From Sphingomonas sp. LC-1 (GTDB lineage Bacteria; Pseudomonadota; Alphaproteobacteria; Sphingomonadales; Sphingomonadaceae): DNA of 64,000 nucleotides. Under the pieces are notes generated by a model. The model was not told where the DNA came from. It saw only the letters and a list, made by a program, of their open reading frames with translations, and did no database searches. Below, in pieces: positions 8,627-17,491 of this stretch. Made by a program: the position numbers and the translations under genes. The DNA is taken from NCBI RefSeq assembly GCF_025371035.1, contig NZ_JANZXB010000009.1, positions 1 to 64,000 of the forward strand. The letters run 5' to 3'. The first letter of the stretch is position 1; every line of letters begins with the position of its first letter.

Positions 8627-9733
8627 ATGATAATCGACCGGCGGGACATGCTGGTGGGGGCGGGCGCGGCGGCGCTGATCGGGGGCGGTGGCGCGCGGGC
8701 GGCCGGGCTGGACGGCTTCCACCCCGGAGAGGTGTGGAACGACACGAAGGGGGTGGCGATCAACGCCCATGGCGGCGGGCTGTTGCGGCACGGCGGACGC
8801 TGGTGGTGGCATGGCGAGCACAAGACCGAGGGCGAAGGCGGCAATACCGCGCTGGTCGGCGTCCATGCCTATAGCTCGACCGATCTGGTGAACTGGCGCG
8901 ACGAAGGGGTCGCGCTGTCCGTGTCCGACGATCCCGCCAGCCCGATCGCGCGCGGCTGTATCCTGGAACGGCCCAAGGTCGTCCATAATCCGCGCACCCG
9001 CAAATTCGTGATGTGGTTCCATCTGGAACTCAAGGGGCGGGGATATGGCGCCGCGCAGGCGGGCGTCGCCGTGGCCGACCGGCCGCAGGGGCCGTTCCGC
9101 TTCCTGCACGCGGGCCGGGTCAATCCCGGCATCTGGCCCGCCAACGCGACGGCCGAGGACAAGACGCCCGGCACGATCCTGTCGCGCGACTTTCCCGCCG
9201 GGCAGATGGCGCGCGACATGACCGTCTTCGTCGACGGCGGCACCGCGTGGCACATCTATGCCTCGGAAGAGAATGCGACGCTGCAGATCGCCCGGCTGGC
9301 GCCCGACTGGACCCGGCATGACGGCTATTATGTCCGCGCGCTGCCCGATGGCGGGAACGAGGCGCCCGCGCTCTTCAAGGCGAAGGGGCGCTATTATATG
9401 TTCGCATCGGGCCTGACCGGCTGGCGGCCCAATCCGGGGCGGGTCTATGTCGCGGACGCGGTCACGGGGCCGTGGCGCTCGCTGGGCAATCCGGTGCGCG
9501 GGAGCGAGATGGACCAGAAGACGACCTTCCACTCGCAATCGACCTTCGTCCTGCCCCTGCCGCCCGAGCGGCCGGGGGGCGAGCCGCGCTTCATCTTCAT
9601 GGCGGATCGCTGGCGGCCGGAGAATGCGATCGACGGGCGCTATGTCTGGCTGCCGGTGGAATGGGAGGGCGAGACGCCGGTGCTCCACTGGCGGGATCGC
9701 TGGACGCTGGCGGACGGGTGGAAGGCCAGGTAA
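8627..9733 (+). CDS. Exported glycoside hydrolase, family 43-like
   Basis: The 368-residue protein begins with a Tat-like signal (IDRRDMLVGAGAAALIG, then ARA about residue 25). The rest fits a five-bladed GH43 beta-propeller of the type that trims galactan or arabinan side chains: paired WRDEG/WRSLG blade motifs, a likely catalytic Asp in ARDMTVFVDGG and a likely acid Glu in GGNEAPALFKAKGRYY. The exact sugar cannot be told from sequence. The start at 8627 has GGGAGG six bases before it; an upstream in-frame start at 8570 would put the twin arginine too deep. The gene is isolated, with no sugar transporter or regulator beside it. Confidence 0.8.
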   Translation: MIIDRRDMLVGAGAAALIGGGGARAAGLDGFHPGEVWNDTKGVAINAHGGGLLRHGGRWWWHGEHKTEGEGGNTALVGVHAYSSTDLVNWRDEGVALSVSDDPASPIARGCILERPKVVHNPRTRKFVMWFHLELKGRGYGAAQAGVAVADRPQGPFRFLHAGRVNPGIWPANATAEDKTPGTILSRDFPAGQMARDMTVFVDGGTAWHIYASEENATLQIARLAPDWTRHDGYYVRALPDGGNEAPALFKAKGRYYMFASGLTGWRPNPGRVYVADAVTGPWRSLGNPVRGSEMDQKTTFHSQSTFVLPLPPERPGGEPRFIFMADRWRPENAIDGRYVWLPVEWEGETPVLHWRDRWTLADGWKAR

Positions 9734-9740
9734 CCCCGCC

Positions 9741-9833
9741 CTCCGTTCAGCCTGAGCGAAGTCGAAGGCCACGGGATTCCCTTCGTGGCCAAGCGCGGAA
9801 CGTGCGCTTCGACTTCGCTCAGCGTGAACGGGA
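9741..9833. repeat. Dispersed palindromic element, TTCAGCCTGAGCGAAGTCGA type
   Basis: CTCCGTTCAGCCTGAGCGAA, continuing to GTCGAAGG, at 9741-9767 returns inverted at 9806-9833, with a shorter inner stem (CCACGG/CGTGG). The same arms occur at 46038-46141 and a worn copy at about 39550-39640. It lies downstream of the GH43 stop and may end transcription, though no T run follows. Confidence 0.7.
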
Positions 9834-9902
9834 GGGATGGCATGAGAAAGAGCCGAGCCGCCGCCTCTTCCGGCAGACCCCAACCCTAGCTACATCCGGG
9901 TG

Positions 9903-11972
9903 ATGACCGAACCCGTTGCGCTGACTCCGCCCGTTGCCGAAACCCGTGCCCACAGCTTCACCGCGCATGGCATCACCATCGAAGATCCCTATGCCTGGCT
10001 GAAGGACCCCGCTTACCCGGAGGTCACCGACAAGGACGTCCTGTCCTATGTCGAGGCGGAGAACGCCTATTTCGAGGCGGTCATGGCCCCGCGCCAGCCG
10101 CTGATCGAGCGGCTGTATGAAGAGATGAAGGGGCGGATCAAGGAGGACGAATCCTCCGTGCCGCAAAAGGATGGCGACTGGCTCTACTGGACCGCGTTCG
10201 AGACGGGCGGGCAATATCGCAAATGGTGGCGCAAGCCGGTCGCGGGCGGCCCCGACGAGCTGCTGCTCGACGAACCGGCGCTGGCCGAGGGCAAGGAATA
10301 TTTCCGGCTGGGCGCCTTCTCGATCAGCAACAATGGCCGCTACCTCGCCTATGCGATCGACGACAATGGCTCCGAACGGTTCGAGGTGCGGATCAAGGAC
10401 CTGACCACCGGCGAACACCTGGCGGAAGTCATTCCCGGCATGTTGTCGGAGATCGTCTGGACAAAGGACGACAGCGGTTTCCTCTACGGCGTGGCCAATG
10501 CCCAGTGGCGGACCGACAATGCGCGCTTCCACAAGCTGGGCACGCCGGTCGCGGATGATGTCGAGCTGTTCCACGAGAATGACGAGGGCTACCGCGTCGC
10601 CGTCGCCGAGACCTCCGCACGCAACTGGATCGTGATCGCCACCGGCGACCATGTCACCAGCGAGGTGCGACTGGTCCCCTCCGACAATGTCTTCGCCGAA
10701 CCGATCCTGGTCGCCCCCCGCAAGGAGGGCCGCGAATATGATGTGGACGAGCATGACGGCACGCTGTTCATCCACACCAATGACGTGGACCCGCAATTCC
10801 GCCTGTGCACCGCCTCGATCGAGGCACCCGGCGACTGGCACGAGCTGATCGGGCCCAACCCGCATTTCTACATGACCGGGGTGGAATGCTATAAGGACTT
10901 CTTCGTGGTCGAGGGGCGCGAGGACGGTTTGGACCGGATCGCCATCCACCGCTACGACTCGCCGACCGTGCCACAGCGGATCGAATTCCCCGAGGCGAGC
11001 TACACGGCGGGTCTGGGCGACAATCCCGAGTACGACGTGTCGGTTCTGCGGCTGGGTTACGAATCCATGGTCACGCCGGGCACCGTCTATGATTACGACG
11101 TCGCGACCGGCGGCCTGACCGTTCTGAAGGTGCAGGAAATCCCCTCGGGCTATGACGGCGACAAGTACCGGACCGAGCGGCTGAAGATTGCCGCGCGCGA
11201 CGGGACGATGGTGCCGGTGTCGATCGTGTACCCGAAGGATTTCCCGCGCGACGGATCGGGCAAGCTGTTCCTCTATGCGTACGGCGCCTACGGCTATGCG
11301 ATCCCGCCGGGCTTCTCCACGGGCCGCATGAGCCTGCTCGATCGCGGCTTCGCCTATGCCATCGCGCATATTCGCGGCGGCGACGATCTGGGCCAGCAAT
11401 GGTATCTGGACGGCAAGCTCGAAAAGCGCACCAACACCTTCCACGATTTCGTCGATGTCGCGAATGGGCTGATCGCGGGCGGCTGGACCAGCCAGGGGCA
11501 GATCGCGATTGCGGGCCGCTCGGCGGGCGGCGAGCTGATGGGCGCGGTGGTCAATTCCGACCCCGAACTCTGGGGCGCGGTGATCGCCGATGTGCCCTTT
11601 GTCGACGTGCTCAACACGATGATGGACGCAGAGCTGCCGCTGACGCCGGGCGAATGGCCCGAATGGGGCAATCCGATCGAGGACAAGGCGGCGTTCGAGC
11701 TGATCCGTAGCTACAGCCCCTATGACAATGTCCGGCGCCAAGCCTATCCGCCGATGTTCATCTCGGGCGGGCTGAACGATCCGCGCGTCACCTATTGGGA
11801 GCCCGCCAAATGGGCCGCCCGGCTGCGCGCGACCAAGACCGACGACCATCTGCTGCTGCTCAAGACCAATATGGGGGCAGGGCATGGCGGCAAGTCGGGC
11901 CGGTTCGAGAGCCTTCGTGAAGGCGCGGAGGAACATGCCTTCGTCCTGTGGCAGATGGGAGTGGAATCCTGA
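9903..11972 (+). CDS. ptrB: Oligopeptidase B (S9A serine peptidase)
   Basis: A 689-residue cytosolic peptidase of the prolyl oligopeptidase clan. Residues 1-400 form the seven-bladed propeller that filters substrates (the N terminus DPYAWLKDP is typical of the family). The hydrolase domain carries the nucleophile in GRSAGGELMG (Ser about residue 540), the Asp in GGLNDPRVTYWEP and the His in GAGHGGKSGRF. Oligopeptidase B cuts short peptides after Arg or Lys. No signal peptide is visible, in contrast to the second S9 peptidase at 40011. A GTG one codon upstream is the only alternative start. Its 3' end overlaps the DedA gene. Confidence 0.92.
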   Translation: MTEPVALTPPVAETRAHSFTAHGITIEDPYAWLKDPAYPEVTDKDVLSYVEAENAYFEAVMAPRQPLIERLYEEMKGRIKEDESSVPQKDGDWLYWTAFETGGQYRKWWRKPVAGGPDELLLDEPALAEGKEYFRLGAFSISNNGRYLAYAIDDNGSERFEVRIKDLTTGEHLAEVIPGMLSEIVWTKDDSGFLYGVANAQWRTDNARFHKLGTPVADDVELFHENDEGYRVAVAETSARNWIVIATGDHVTSEVRLVPSDNVFAEPILVAPRKEGREYDVDEHDGTLFIHTNDVDPQFRLCTASIEAPGDWHELIGPNPHFYMTGVECYKDFFVVEGREDGLDRIAIHRYDSPTVPQRIEFPEASYTAGLGDNPEYDVSVLRLGYESMVTPGTVYDYDVATGGLTVLKVQEIPSGYDGDKYRTERLKIAARDGTMVPVSIVYPKDFPRDGSGKLFLYAYGAYGYAIPPGFSTGRMSLLDRGFAYAIAHIRGGDDLGQQWYLDGKLEKRTNTFHDFVDVANGLIAGGWTSQGQIAIAGRSAGGELMGAVVNSDPELWGAVIADVPFVDVLNTMMDAELPLTPGEWPEWGNPIEDKAAFELIRSYSPYDNVRRQAYPPMFISGGLNDPRVTYWEPAKWAARLRATKTDDHLLLLKTNMGAGHGGKSGRFESLREGAEEHAFVLWQMGVES

Positions 11973-12553
11973 GCATCGAGGCGATCGTCGCGCGCTATGG
12001 CGTGGCGGCGATCGCGCTGGGCGCGGGGCTGGAGGGGGAGACAGCGGTCGTCACCGGCGGCATCCTAGCGCATCAGGGATTGATCGGCTGGCCCGCCACG
12101 CTGGTTGCGGCGGCGGTGGGGTCGTTCCTGGCGGATCAGATCTTCTTCACCATCGGCCGCCGGTCGCGCGACGGGCGCTGGGTGGCCAAGCTGCGCAAGC
12201 GACGGGTCTATGCGCGCGTGACGCGGATGATGGAACGCTATCCCGTCGGCTTCATCTTCGCCTTCCGCTTCCTCTATGGCCTGCGCACGATCAGCCCGGT
12301 CGCGATCGGGACCAGCCAGGTGTCGACCCGGCTGTTCGTCGCGGTCAACGCCGCATCCGCCGCATGCTGGGCTTCGATCTTCGTCGGCATCGGTTATCTG
12401 TTCGGCGAGGCGTTCCAGGAACTGGCGGCGCGCTATCGTCCCAGCCTGCGCCATATCCTGATGGCGGCGGCGCTGGTCATGGTCGCCGCCGCGATCGGCT
12501 GGGGCGTCCGCGCGCTGTGGCAAAGGTACAAGGACCCGAACGAACAGGCATGA
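11948..12553 (+). CDS. DedA-family membrane protein
   Basis: A 201-residue integral membrane protein of the DedA/SNARE-associated (VTT) family, whose members flip polyprenyl phosphate or phospholipids and support membrane potential. Recognisable are GLEGETAVVTGGILA (residues about 28-45), the conserved F-R/G-R section FRFLYGLRTISPVAIG (about 105-120) and the C-terminal hydrophobic segments. The start is a GTG inside the oligopeptidase B gene (25-base overlap); no later ATG keeps the N-terminal helix. It overlaps the following thioesterase by ATGA, so ptrB, this gene and the thioesterase are probably co-transcribed. Confidence 0.85.
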   Translation: MADGSGILSIEAIVARYGVAAIALGAGLEGETAVVTGGILAHQGLIGWPATLVAAAVGSFLADQIFFTIGRRSRDGRWVAKLRKRRVYARVTRMMERYPVGFIFAFRFLYGLRTISPVAIGTSQVSTRLFVAVNAASAACWASIFVGIGYLFGEAFQELAARYRPSLRHILMAAALVMVAAAIGWGVRALWQRYKDPNEQA

Positions 12554-12942
12554 GCCGCTTTTCGATCCAGATCACCGCAGGCCCCGACCATATCGACGAG
12601 CTGGGCCATGTGAACAACGCCGTCTGGGTCCAGTGGATTCAGGAGATCGCCACCGCCCATTGGGAAGCGGTCGCGCCGCCCGAACATGTCGCGGCGCATG
12701 TCTGGGTCGTGACGCGGCACGAGATCGACTATCGCGGCAATGTCGTAGCGGGGGAAACGGTGACGGCGGAAACCTGGGTCCCCAACCCGCCCAAGGGCGC
12801 GCGGTTCGACCGGCATGTCCGCTTTCTGGATGCCGAGGGGCAGGTGAAGGTGGAGGCGGTGACGACCTGGGCGCTGCTCGACCGCGCCACTGGCCGCCTG
12901 CTCCGCGTCACCGCCGAGATCGCCGCGCCCTTCATGGTTTGA
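12550..12942 (+). CDS. Acyl-CoA thioesterase, hotdog fold (4-hydroxybenzoyl-CoA thioesterase-like)
   Basis: A 130-residue single hotdog domain that hydrolyses acyl-CoA thioesters. The family signature is the N-terminal DHIDELGHVNNAVWVQW, with the active-site Asp or Glu before the GHVNN turn, followed by the long helix and the strand DYRGNVVAGETVTAETWV. The substrate cannot be predicted. The ATG overlaps the TGA of the DedA gene (ATGA), which implies translational coupling. The length is normal for the family. Confidence 0.9.
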   Translation: MSRFSIQITAGPDHIDELGHVNNAVWVQWIQEIATAHWEAVAPPEHVAAHVWVVTRHEIDYRGNVVAGETVTAETWVPNPPKGARFDRHVRFLDAEGQVKVEAVTTWALLDRATGRLLRVTAEIAAPFMV

Positions 12943-12992
12943 CCGCAAGAAGCGGGACGCGCGGGGCGCGGGGATCGGCTAGGGTCGGTCCC

Positions 12993-13490
12993 ATGTTGAG
13001 CGAATGCACCATGGCCTCGCCGGTCGGCAAACTGACCCTTGTCGCCAGCGAGCGCGGCCTGCGCGCCATCCTGTGGGCCGAGGAACGGGCAGGGCGGGTC
13101 CGATTGCCCGAACGGCGCGACGATCCCGCCCATGCCGTGCTGGCCGAGGCGGTGCGCCAGTTGCGCGACTATTTCGAGGGACGGCGCCGCACCTTCGACC
13201 TGCCGCTCGATCCCGAGGGCACGGACTTCCAGAAAGCGGTGTGGACCGGCCTGAACGCCATTCCCTATGGCGAGACGCGCAGCTACGCCGCGCTGGCCGC
13301 CGCGATCGGGCGGCCGGGGGCCTCGCGTGCGGTGGGGGCGGCGAATGGCCGTAATCCGTTGTCGATCGTGACGCCGTGCCACCGGGTGATCGGCGCGAAC
13401 GGGACGCTGACCGGCTTTGCGGGCGGGCTGGCGGTCAAGCAATGGCTGCTGGCGCACGAACGCGGCGAGCGGCAACGCGCGCTCGCCTGA
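12993..13490 (+). CDS. ogt: Methylated-DNA--protein-cysteine methyltransferase (Ogt)
   Basis: A 165-residue suicide repair protein that takes the alkyl group from O6-alkylguanine onto its own cysteine. The active site PCHRV with acceptor Cys about residue 129 is present, as are the Asn-hinge GAANGRNPLSIV, the winged helix section SRAVGAANG and the substrate loop. The N-terminal domain is the short kind of Ogt; there is no Ada-type regulatory domain. It stands 50 bases after the thioesterase gene in the same direction. Confidence 0.95.
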   Translation: MLSECTMASPVGKLTLVASERGLRAILWAEERAGRVRLPERRDDPAHAVLAEAVRQLRDYFEGRRRTFDLPLDPEGTDFQKAVWTGLNAIPYGETRSYAALAAAIGRPGASRAVGAANGRNPLSIVTPCHRVIGANGTLTGFAGGLAVKQWLLAHERGERQRALA

Positions 13491-13601
13491 GCGATCCACG
13501 ACGGCCGCACCCGTCCGCGCGGCCGATCGAAGGGCTGCGGGCTTGGCCGGTCAAAGCCTGGGGGCGTATCCGTCCGCCGGCTTCCACCGGGAGAATCGGA
13601 T

Positions 13602-13814
13602 ATGCGATCGATGCTCTCGCCCGTAGCGGCCGCCCTGCTGACCGCCGCGAGCCCCGCGCCGACGCCGTGCAGCCGCAATCTGGGCGAGGTGCGAATCCGG
13701 CAGATCCTGGCGCCCATCCGCGAAAAGGTCGCGCGGCAGGGGGTGAACCCCGATGTGGCGGAGGCGACCTTCCGCGCGATGGTCGAGGGCTTCACCGCCG
13801 AGGAGGCGTGGTAG
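13602..13814 (+). CDS. Small exported protein ending in a chorismate-mutase-like helix
   Basis: A 70-residue product with a good ribosome binding site (GGGAG, 7 bases before the ATG). Residues 1-23 look like a signal peptide (MRSMLSPVAAALLTAASPAP). The rest (LAPIREKVARQGVNPDVAEA, then TFRAMVEGF) resembles the last helix of AroQ-type chorismate mutases, where the pattern VREKA..GLDP..AE..WRAMIE..I recurs. The short NLGEVR just before could be all that remains of helix 1. The catalytic Arg, Lys and Glu of helices 1 and 2 are absent, so an active enzyme is unlikely. It may be a decayed exported mutase or a real small helical protein. Confidence 0.5.
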   Translation: MRSMLSPVAAALLTAASPAPTPCSRNLGEVRIRQILAPIREKVARQGVNPDVAEATFRAMVEGFTAEEAW

Positions 13815-13835
13815 GTCGGGCGCTGAATTCCTTTC

Positions 13836-14070
13836 CGGCGGATCGACATTCAGCATTGCTTCTTCTTCCCCTCTCCCCTGGACAGGGGAGAGGGTTAGCG
13901 AAGCTTGCCAGCCTGCTGGCTAGCGCAGCTTGGGTGAGGGGTTAAGCGAGCCCAAAGGCTCGCGCGCTCACCAAGCGAGCGCCCACCCCTCACCCAGCTC
14001 CGACTAAGCCTTTGCTTTCGCAAAGACCAAGTCTGCGCAACCCTCTCCCCTCTGCGAGGGGCGAGGGAGG
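13836..14070. repeat. Dispersed intergenic element R1, copy 1
   Basis: About 235 bases, nearly the same as 37604-37864: CGGATCGACATTCAG, a CCTCTCCCCTGGACAGGGGA hairpin, AGCGAAGCTTGCCAGCCTGC and so on to CCCTCTCCCCTCTGCGAGGG. The right terminal repeat seen in copy 2 is decayed here (GCATCGCTGTGGCC). It fills most of the 318-base gap between the small exported protein and osmC; I see no gene in it. Confidence 0.85.
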
Positions 14071-14132
14071 AAGGGCATCGCTGTGGCCTGCCATCTCCCC
14101 GCGCCGGGGAGGAATGAAAAAACAACGAGGCG

Positions 14133-14537
14133 TCAGTCCTCGTCCCACAGAATGGCGATCGGCGCTTCGATGCCCAGCACCGCATGGACCGGACAGGCCG
14201 CCGCCGCCGCTTCGAGCCTTTTGCGCTGGGCCGGGTCATAGTGGCCCGGCACGCGCACAGTCACGGCCAGCGTCGTGATCCGGCGCGGGGCGTTGCCCAT
14301 CTCCTTGGTGACGGTCGCCGTCGCGCCCGCCAGCTCCAGCCCGGCGACGCGCCCCGCCATCGCCATGATGCTCAGCACGCAACCGCCCAGCGACACCGAC
14401 AGCAAATCGCTCGGCGAAAAGCCCTCGCCGCTGCCCCCCAGTTCCTGCGAGGCATTGGTGACCAGCACCGCGCCGGAGTCGGGATGCTCGGTCCGGCAGC
14501 GCAGGCCACCTTCGTACCGGACCACGAAATCGGTCAC
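14133..14537 (-). CDS. OsmC/Ohr-family peroxide-stress protein
   Basis: A 134-residue OsmC-like protein. The two catalytic cysteines that reduce organic peroxides sit in SLGGCVLSIMAM (about residue 54) and ACPVHAVLG (about residue 115); the helix motif GFSPSDLLSVSLG leads into the first. It belongs to the general OsmC group (YhfA-like) rather than to Ohr or classic OsmC, so the substrate is open. It starts 4 bases after the stop of the PEP carboxylase gene on the same strand, so the two may be read from one transcript. Confidence 0.88.
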   Translation of the reverse strand: MTDFVVRYEGGLRCRTEHPDSGAVLVTNASQELGGSGEGFSPSDLLSVSLGGCVLSIMAMAGRVAGLELAGATATVTKEMGNAPRRITTLAVTVRVPGHYDPAQRKRLEAAAAACPVHAVLGIEAPIAILWDED

Positions 14538-14541
14538 GTTC

Positions 14542-17217
14542 TTACCCGCTGTTGCGCAGCGCGGTGGCGATGCCGTTGATCGACAGCAGGATGCCCTCGC
14601 CGATGCGCGGATCGTCCTCGCCCGCGCGGTGGCGCTTCATCAACTCAATCTGGAGCAGGTTCAGCGGCTCGATATAGGGCAGGCGCAGGCGGATCGACGC
14701 CTCCAGCGCCGGGTTGTCGGACAGCAGTCGCGTCTGCCCCGTCACGGTCAGCAAGCCGTCGCGTGCGCGGTGCCAGCCGTCATGGATGCGCCCGAAGATC
14801 GACTCGCGCAGGCCCTCATCCTCGACCAGCCCGGCATAACGGCGCGCGATGCCGATGTCCGACTTGGCGAGCACCATCTCCATATTCGCCAGCGTCGCGG
14901 CGAAGAACGGCCAGTTCTTGGCCATGTCGGCCAGCAGCGCCTTGTCCTCGAAATTCGCGATGGCGGTGCCGACGCCGAACCAGCCGGGCAGCATGACGCG
15001 CGCTTGCGCCCAGCTGAACACCCAGGGAATGGCGCGCAGGTCCTCGATCGCGTCGGACTTTTTTCGGCTGGCCGGGCGGCTGCCGATCTTCAGGCCCGCA
15101 ATCTCCGCGATGGGGGTCATCTGGCGGAAGAAGGTGCGGAAACCCTCGGTGCCATAGACCAGGTCGCGATAGGTCGTGAAGGCGGTCGCCGACATCTCCT
15201 CCATCGCGGTGGTGAAGCGCGCATTGTCCGCCGCCGACAGCCGGTCCGGCTCCAGGCTGGCGAGCAGCGTCGCCGATGCCATCGCCTCGAGATTGGTCAA
15301 TGCGGAATCGCGCGTGCCATATTTGCCCGCAATCACCTCGCCCTGTTCGGTGATTCGGATGCGGCCCTGCACCGTATTGTGCGGCTGGGCACGGATCGCG
15401 GCGAAGGCGCTGCCGCCGCCCCGTCCCACCGCGCCCCCGCGCCCGTGGAACAGCTGCATCCGAACGCCCGCTTCCTCGAAGACCGGGCGGAAGGCGCTCG
15501 ACGCCTTGGACAGCGACCAGGTGGAGGTCAGGTAACCGCCATCCTTGTTCGAGTCCGAATAGCCGATCATCACCTCCTGATGCCCGCGTGCGCGAACGAT
15601 GGCGGCGATCTCGGGCAGCGCGAAATAGGCGCGCATGATCTCGGGACCCGCCTCCAGATCCTCGATCGTCTCGAACAGGGGGACCGCCATGATCGCGGCA
15701 GTGGCGGGTTCGCCGGGACGATAAAGGCCGAATTCCTTCAGCATCAGGTTGATTTCGAGCAGGTCGGACACCGACTTGCCCATCGAGACGATATAGTTGG
15801 TCAGGCACTTCGGGCCGTATTTGGCATGCGCATCGGCGGCGGCCTGAACGATGGCGAGTTCGGAGCGGGTCTCGTCCGAATAGTCCGCATAACGGCTGAA
15901 CAGCGGTCGGGCGTTGGCGAGTTCGCGGCGGAGCAGCGCGATGCGCGCATCCTCGTCCAGCGCCAGATAATCCGCCTCGACCCCAGCCACCTTGAGCAGT
16001 TCGGCGACGACGCGTTCATGCACCGCCGAATTCTGCCGCAGGTCGAGCGTGGCGAGGTGGAAGCCGAACGTTTCGACCGCGCGGATCAGCCGCCCGAGCG
16101 CGCCGCCGCTCGCCAGCGCGCCGTCGCCGCGCGCCGCCAGCCCGCGCGCGATCGCGACCAGATCGGTGCGCAGCGCCTTGGGATCGGGATAGGGTTCGCC
16201 GGTCAGGCGGCCGGGGCGCGGCGCGGGCTTGCCGGTCAGCGCCTGATGCGTCGCGGCGAGCCGCGCATAGATGCCCGACAGCGCGCGGCGATAGGGTTCG
16301 TCCGAGCGGCTGAGCGCCTCGTCGCCGCTCGCCTCGGCCAGTGCCAGCACCGCCTCGTCTACCTCGGCATGGCCGGTCGAGATCGACAGCTCGGCCCCCA
16401 GCGCGTGGATCGCGTCGCAATAATGGCCCAGCACCGCCTCGGCCGCGCGCGCCAGCGCGGTGGTCAGCGATTCGGCGGTGACGAAGGGATTGCCGTCGCG
16501 GTCGCCGCCGATCCACGATCCGGTGCGAAGGAAAGCGGGGACGCGCGTGCCGAACGCCTTGTCCCAGCGCTGATAGAGCGCGGGCAGCACCGGCAGGAAG
16601 ACGTCGCGCAGATAGGACAGCGCGGTCTCCACCTCGTCGGTGACATAGAGCCGCTCGCGACGCAGCACGCGGGTCTGCCACAAAAGCGCGATCTGGCGAC
16701 CGATCGCCGCCTCCACATCGTCGCCATCGGGGGTGACGTCGCGGCCCGCATCGCGCATCGCCAGCAATTCGGCGATTCGGTTGCGGTGGTCGATCATGCT
16801 CTTGCGGCGCACCTCGGTCGGGTGCGCGGTCAGCACGGGGACAACGAGCGCGCGGGCCAGCAACTCCATCGCCGCCTCTCGGTCGATGCCCTTGGCCGCC
16901 AAAGTCTCCAGCACTTCGCCAATATCGGTGCCCGGCTCGCGCGCGATCCCCTGCCGATCCTCGGCCAGATTGGCGAGCATCGAGAACAGCATGAAACCGC
17001 GCACGAAATCCAGCGTCTCGTCGAGCGCCAGCCGTTCGAGTTGCAGGTCGACAGAACCGTCCTCGCCCAGCCCGCGATAGCGGTCGACCGACGCACGGCG
17101 AATCGCCTCGGTCGCCTCGAACAGCGCGTCTCCACCATAGCGGCGGATCACATCGCCCAGTTGCGAGCCCAGGAAACGGATATCAGCGTTGTTCGCGATG
17201 GGAGGCAATTTGTTCAT
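14542..17217 (-). CDS. ppc: Phosphoenolpyruvate carboxylase
   Basis: The 891-residue product adds bicarbonate to PEP to make oxaloacetate and refill the TCA cycle. The catalytic His motif LTAHPTEVRRKSM (about residue 130), the substrate motif GYSDSNKDGGYLTSTW (about residue 550) and the glycine-rich loop FHGRGGAVGRGGG (about residue 590) are all present. The C-terminal end NSG is typical of PEPC. The start at 17217 (MNKLPPIANNADIRFLG) fits the family; an in-frame ATG 60 bases upstream would add an unlikely tail. It is followed closely by osmC and is divergent from the NTF2-like gene. Confidence 0.96.
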   Translation of the reverse strand: MNKLPPIANNADIRFLGSQLGDVIRRYGGDALFEATEAIRRASVDRYRGLGEDGSVDLQLERLALDETLDFVRGFMLFSMLANLAEDRQGIAREPGTDIGEVLETLAAKGIDREAAMELLARALVVPVLTAHPTEVRRKSMIDHRNRIAELLAMRDAGRDVTPDGDDVEAAIGRQIALLWQTRVLRRERLYVTDEVETALSYLRDVFLPVLPALYQRWDKAFGTRVPAFLRTGSWIGGDRDGNPFVTAESLTTALARAAEAVLGHYCDAIHALGAELSISTGHAEVDEAVLALAEASGDEALSRSDEPYRRALSGIYARLAATHQALTGKPAPRPGRLTGEPYPDPKALRTDLVAIARGLAARGDGALASGGALGRLIRAVETFGFHLATLDLRQNSAVHERVVAELLKVAGVEADYLALDEDARIALLRRELANARPLFSRYADYSDETRSELAIVQAAADAHAKYGPKCLTNYIVSMGKSVSDLLEINLMLKEFGLYRPGEPATAAIMAVPLFETIEDLEAGPEIMRAYFALPEIAAIVRARGHQEVMIGYSDSNKDGGYLTSTWSLSKASSAFRPVFEEAGVRMQLFHGRGGAVGRGGGSAFAAIRAQPHNTVQGRIRITEQGEVIAGKYGTRDSALTNLEAMASATLLASLEPDRLSAADNARFTTAMEEMSATAFTTYRDLVYGTEGFRTFFRQMTPIAEIAGLKIGSRPASRKKSDAIEDLRAIPWVFSWAQARVMLPGWFGVGTAIANFEDKALLADMAKNWPFFAATLANMEMVLAKSDIGIARRYAGLVEDEGLRESIFGRIHDGWHRARDGLLTVTGQTRLLSDNPALEASIRLRLPYIEPLNLLQIELMKRHRAGEDDPRIGEGILLSINGIATALRNSG

Positions 17218-17491
17218 GCGCGCATTGCTGCAACGCAATAGGCCGGGCGTCAACCGATTGCAGATGGCAATGTTCATATAATATCTTGTGCCGTCATGCC
17301 CTAAAGTTGCGTTTAAGCGAATCGGTTCGCAGCTTCATCGATCGGGGCAGCGGCAACAGCAAGATTTCCTCACACATTAGCGAAGATATGTAATATCATT
17401 AACAATATGGGTTGGCGTGGTTTGCAACTGGCGGAAGCGCGATCGCGCAGGCGCCGGACGACACCACGATCATTAGAGAAAGGTAGGGGCT

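Noticed and set aside
14275-17241. A plus-strand open frame of about 988 codons opposite ppc
   Set aside because: Its translation is low in complexity and Arg/Gln/His-rich, and the minus strand is a complete PEP carboxylase.
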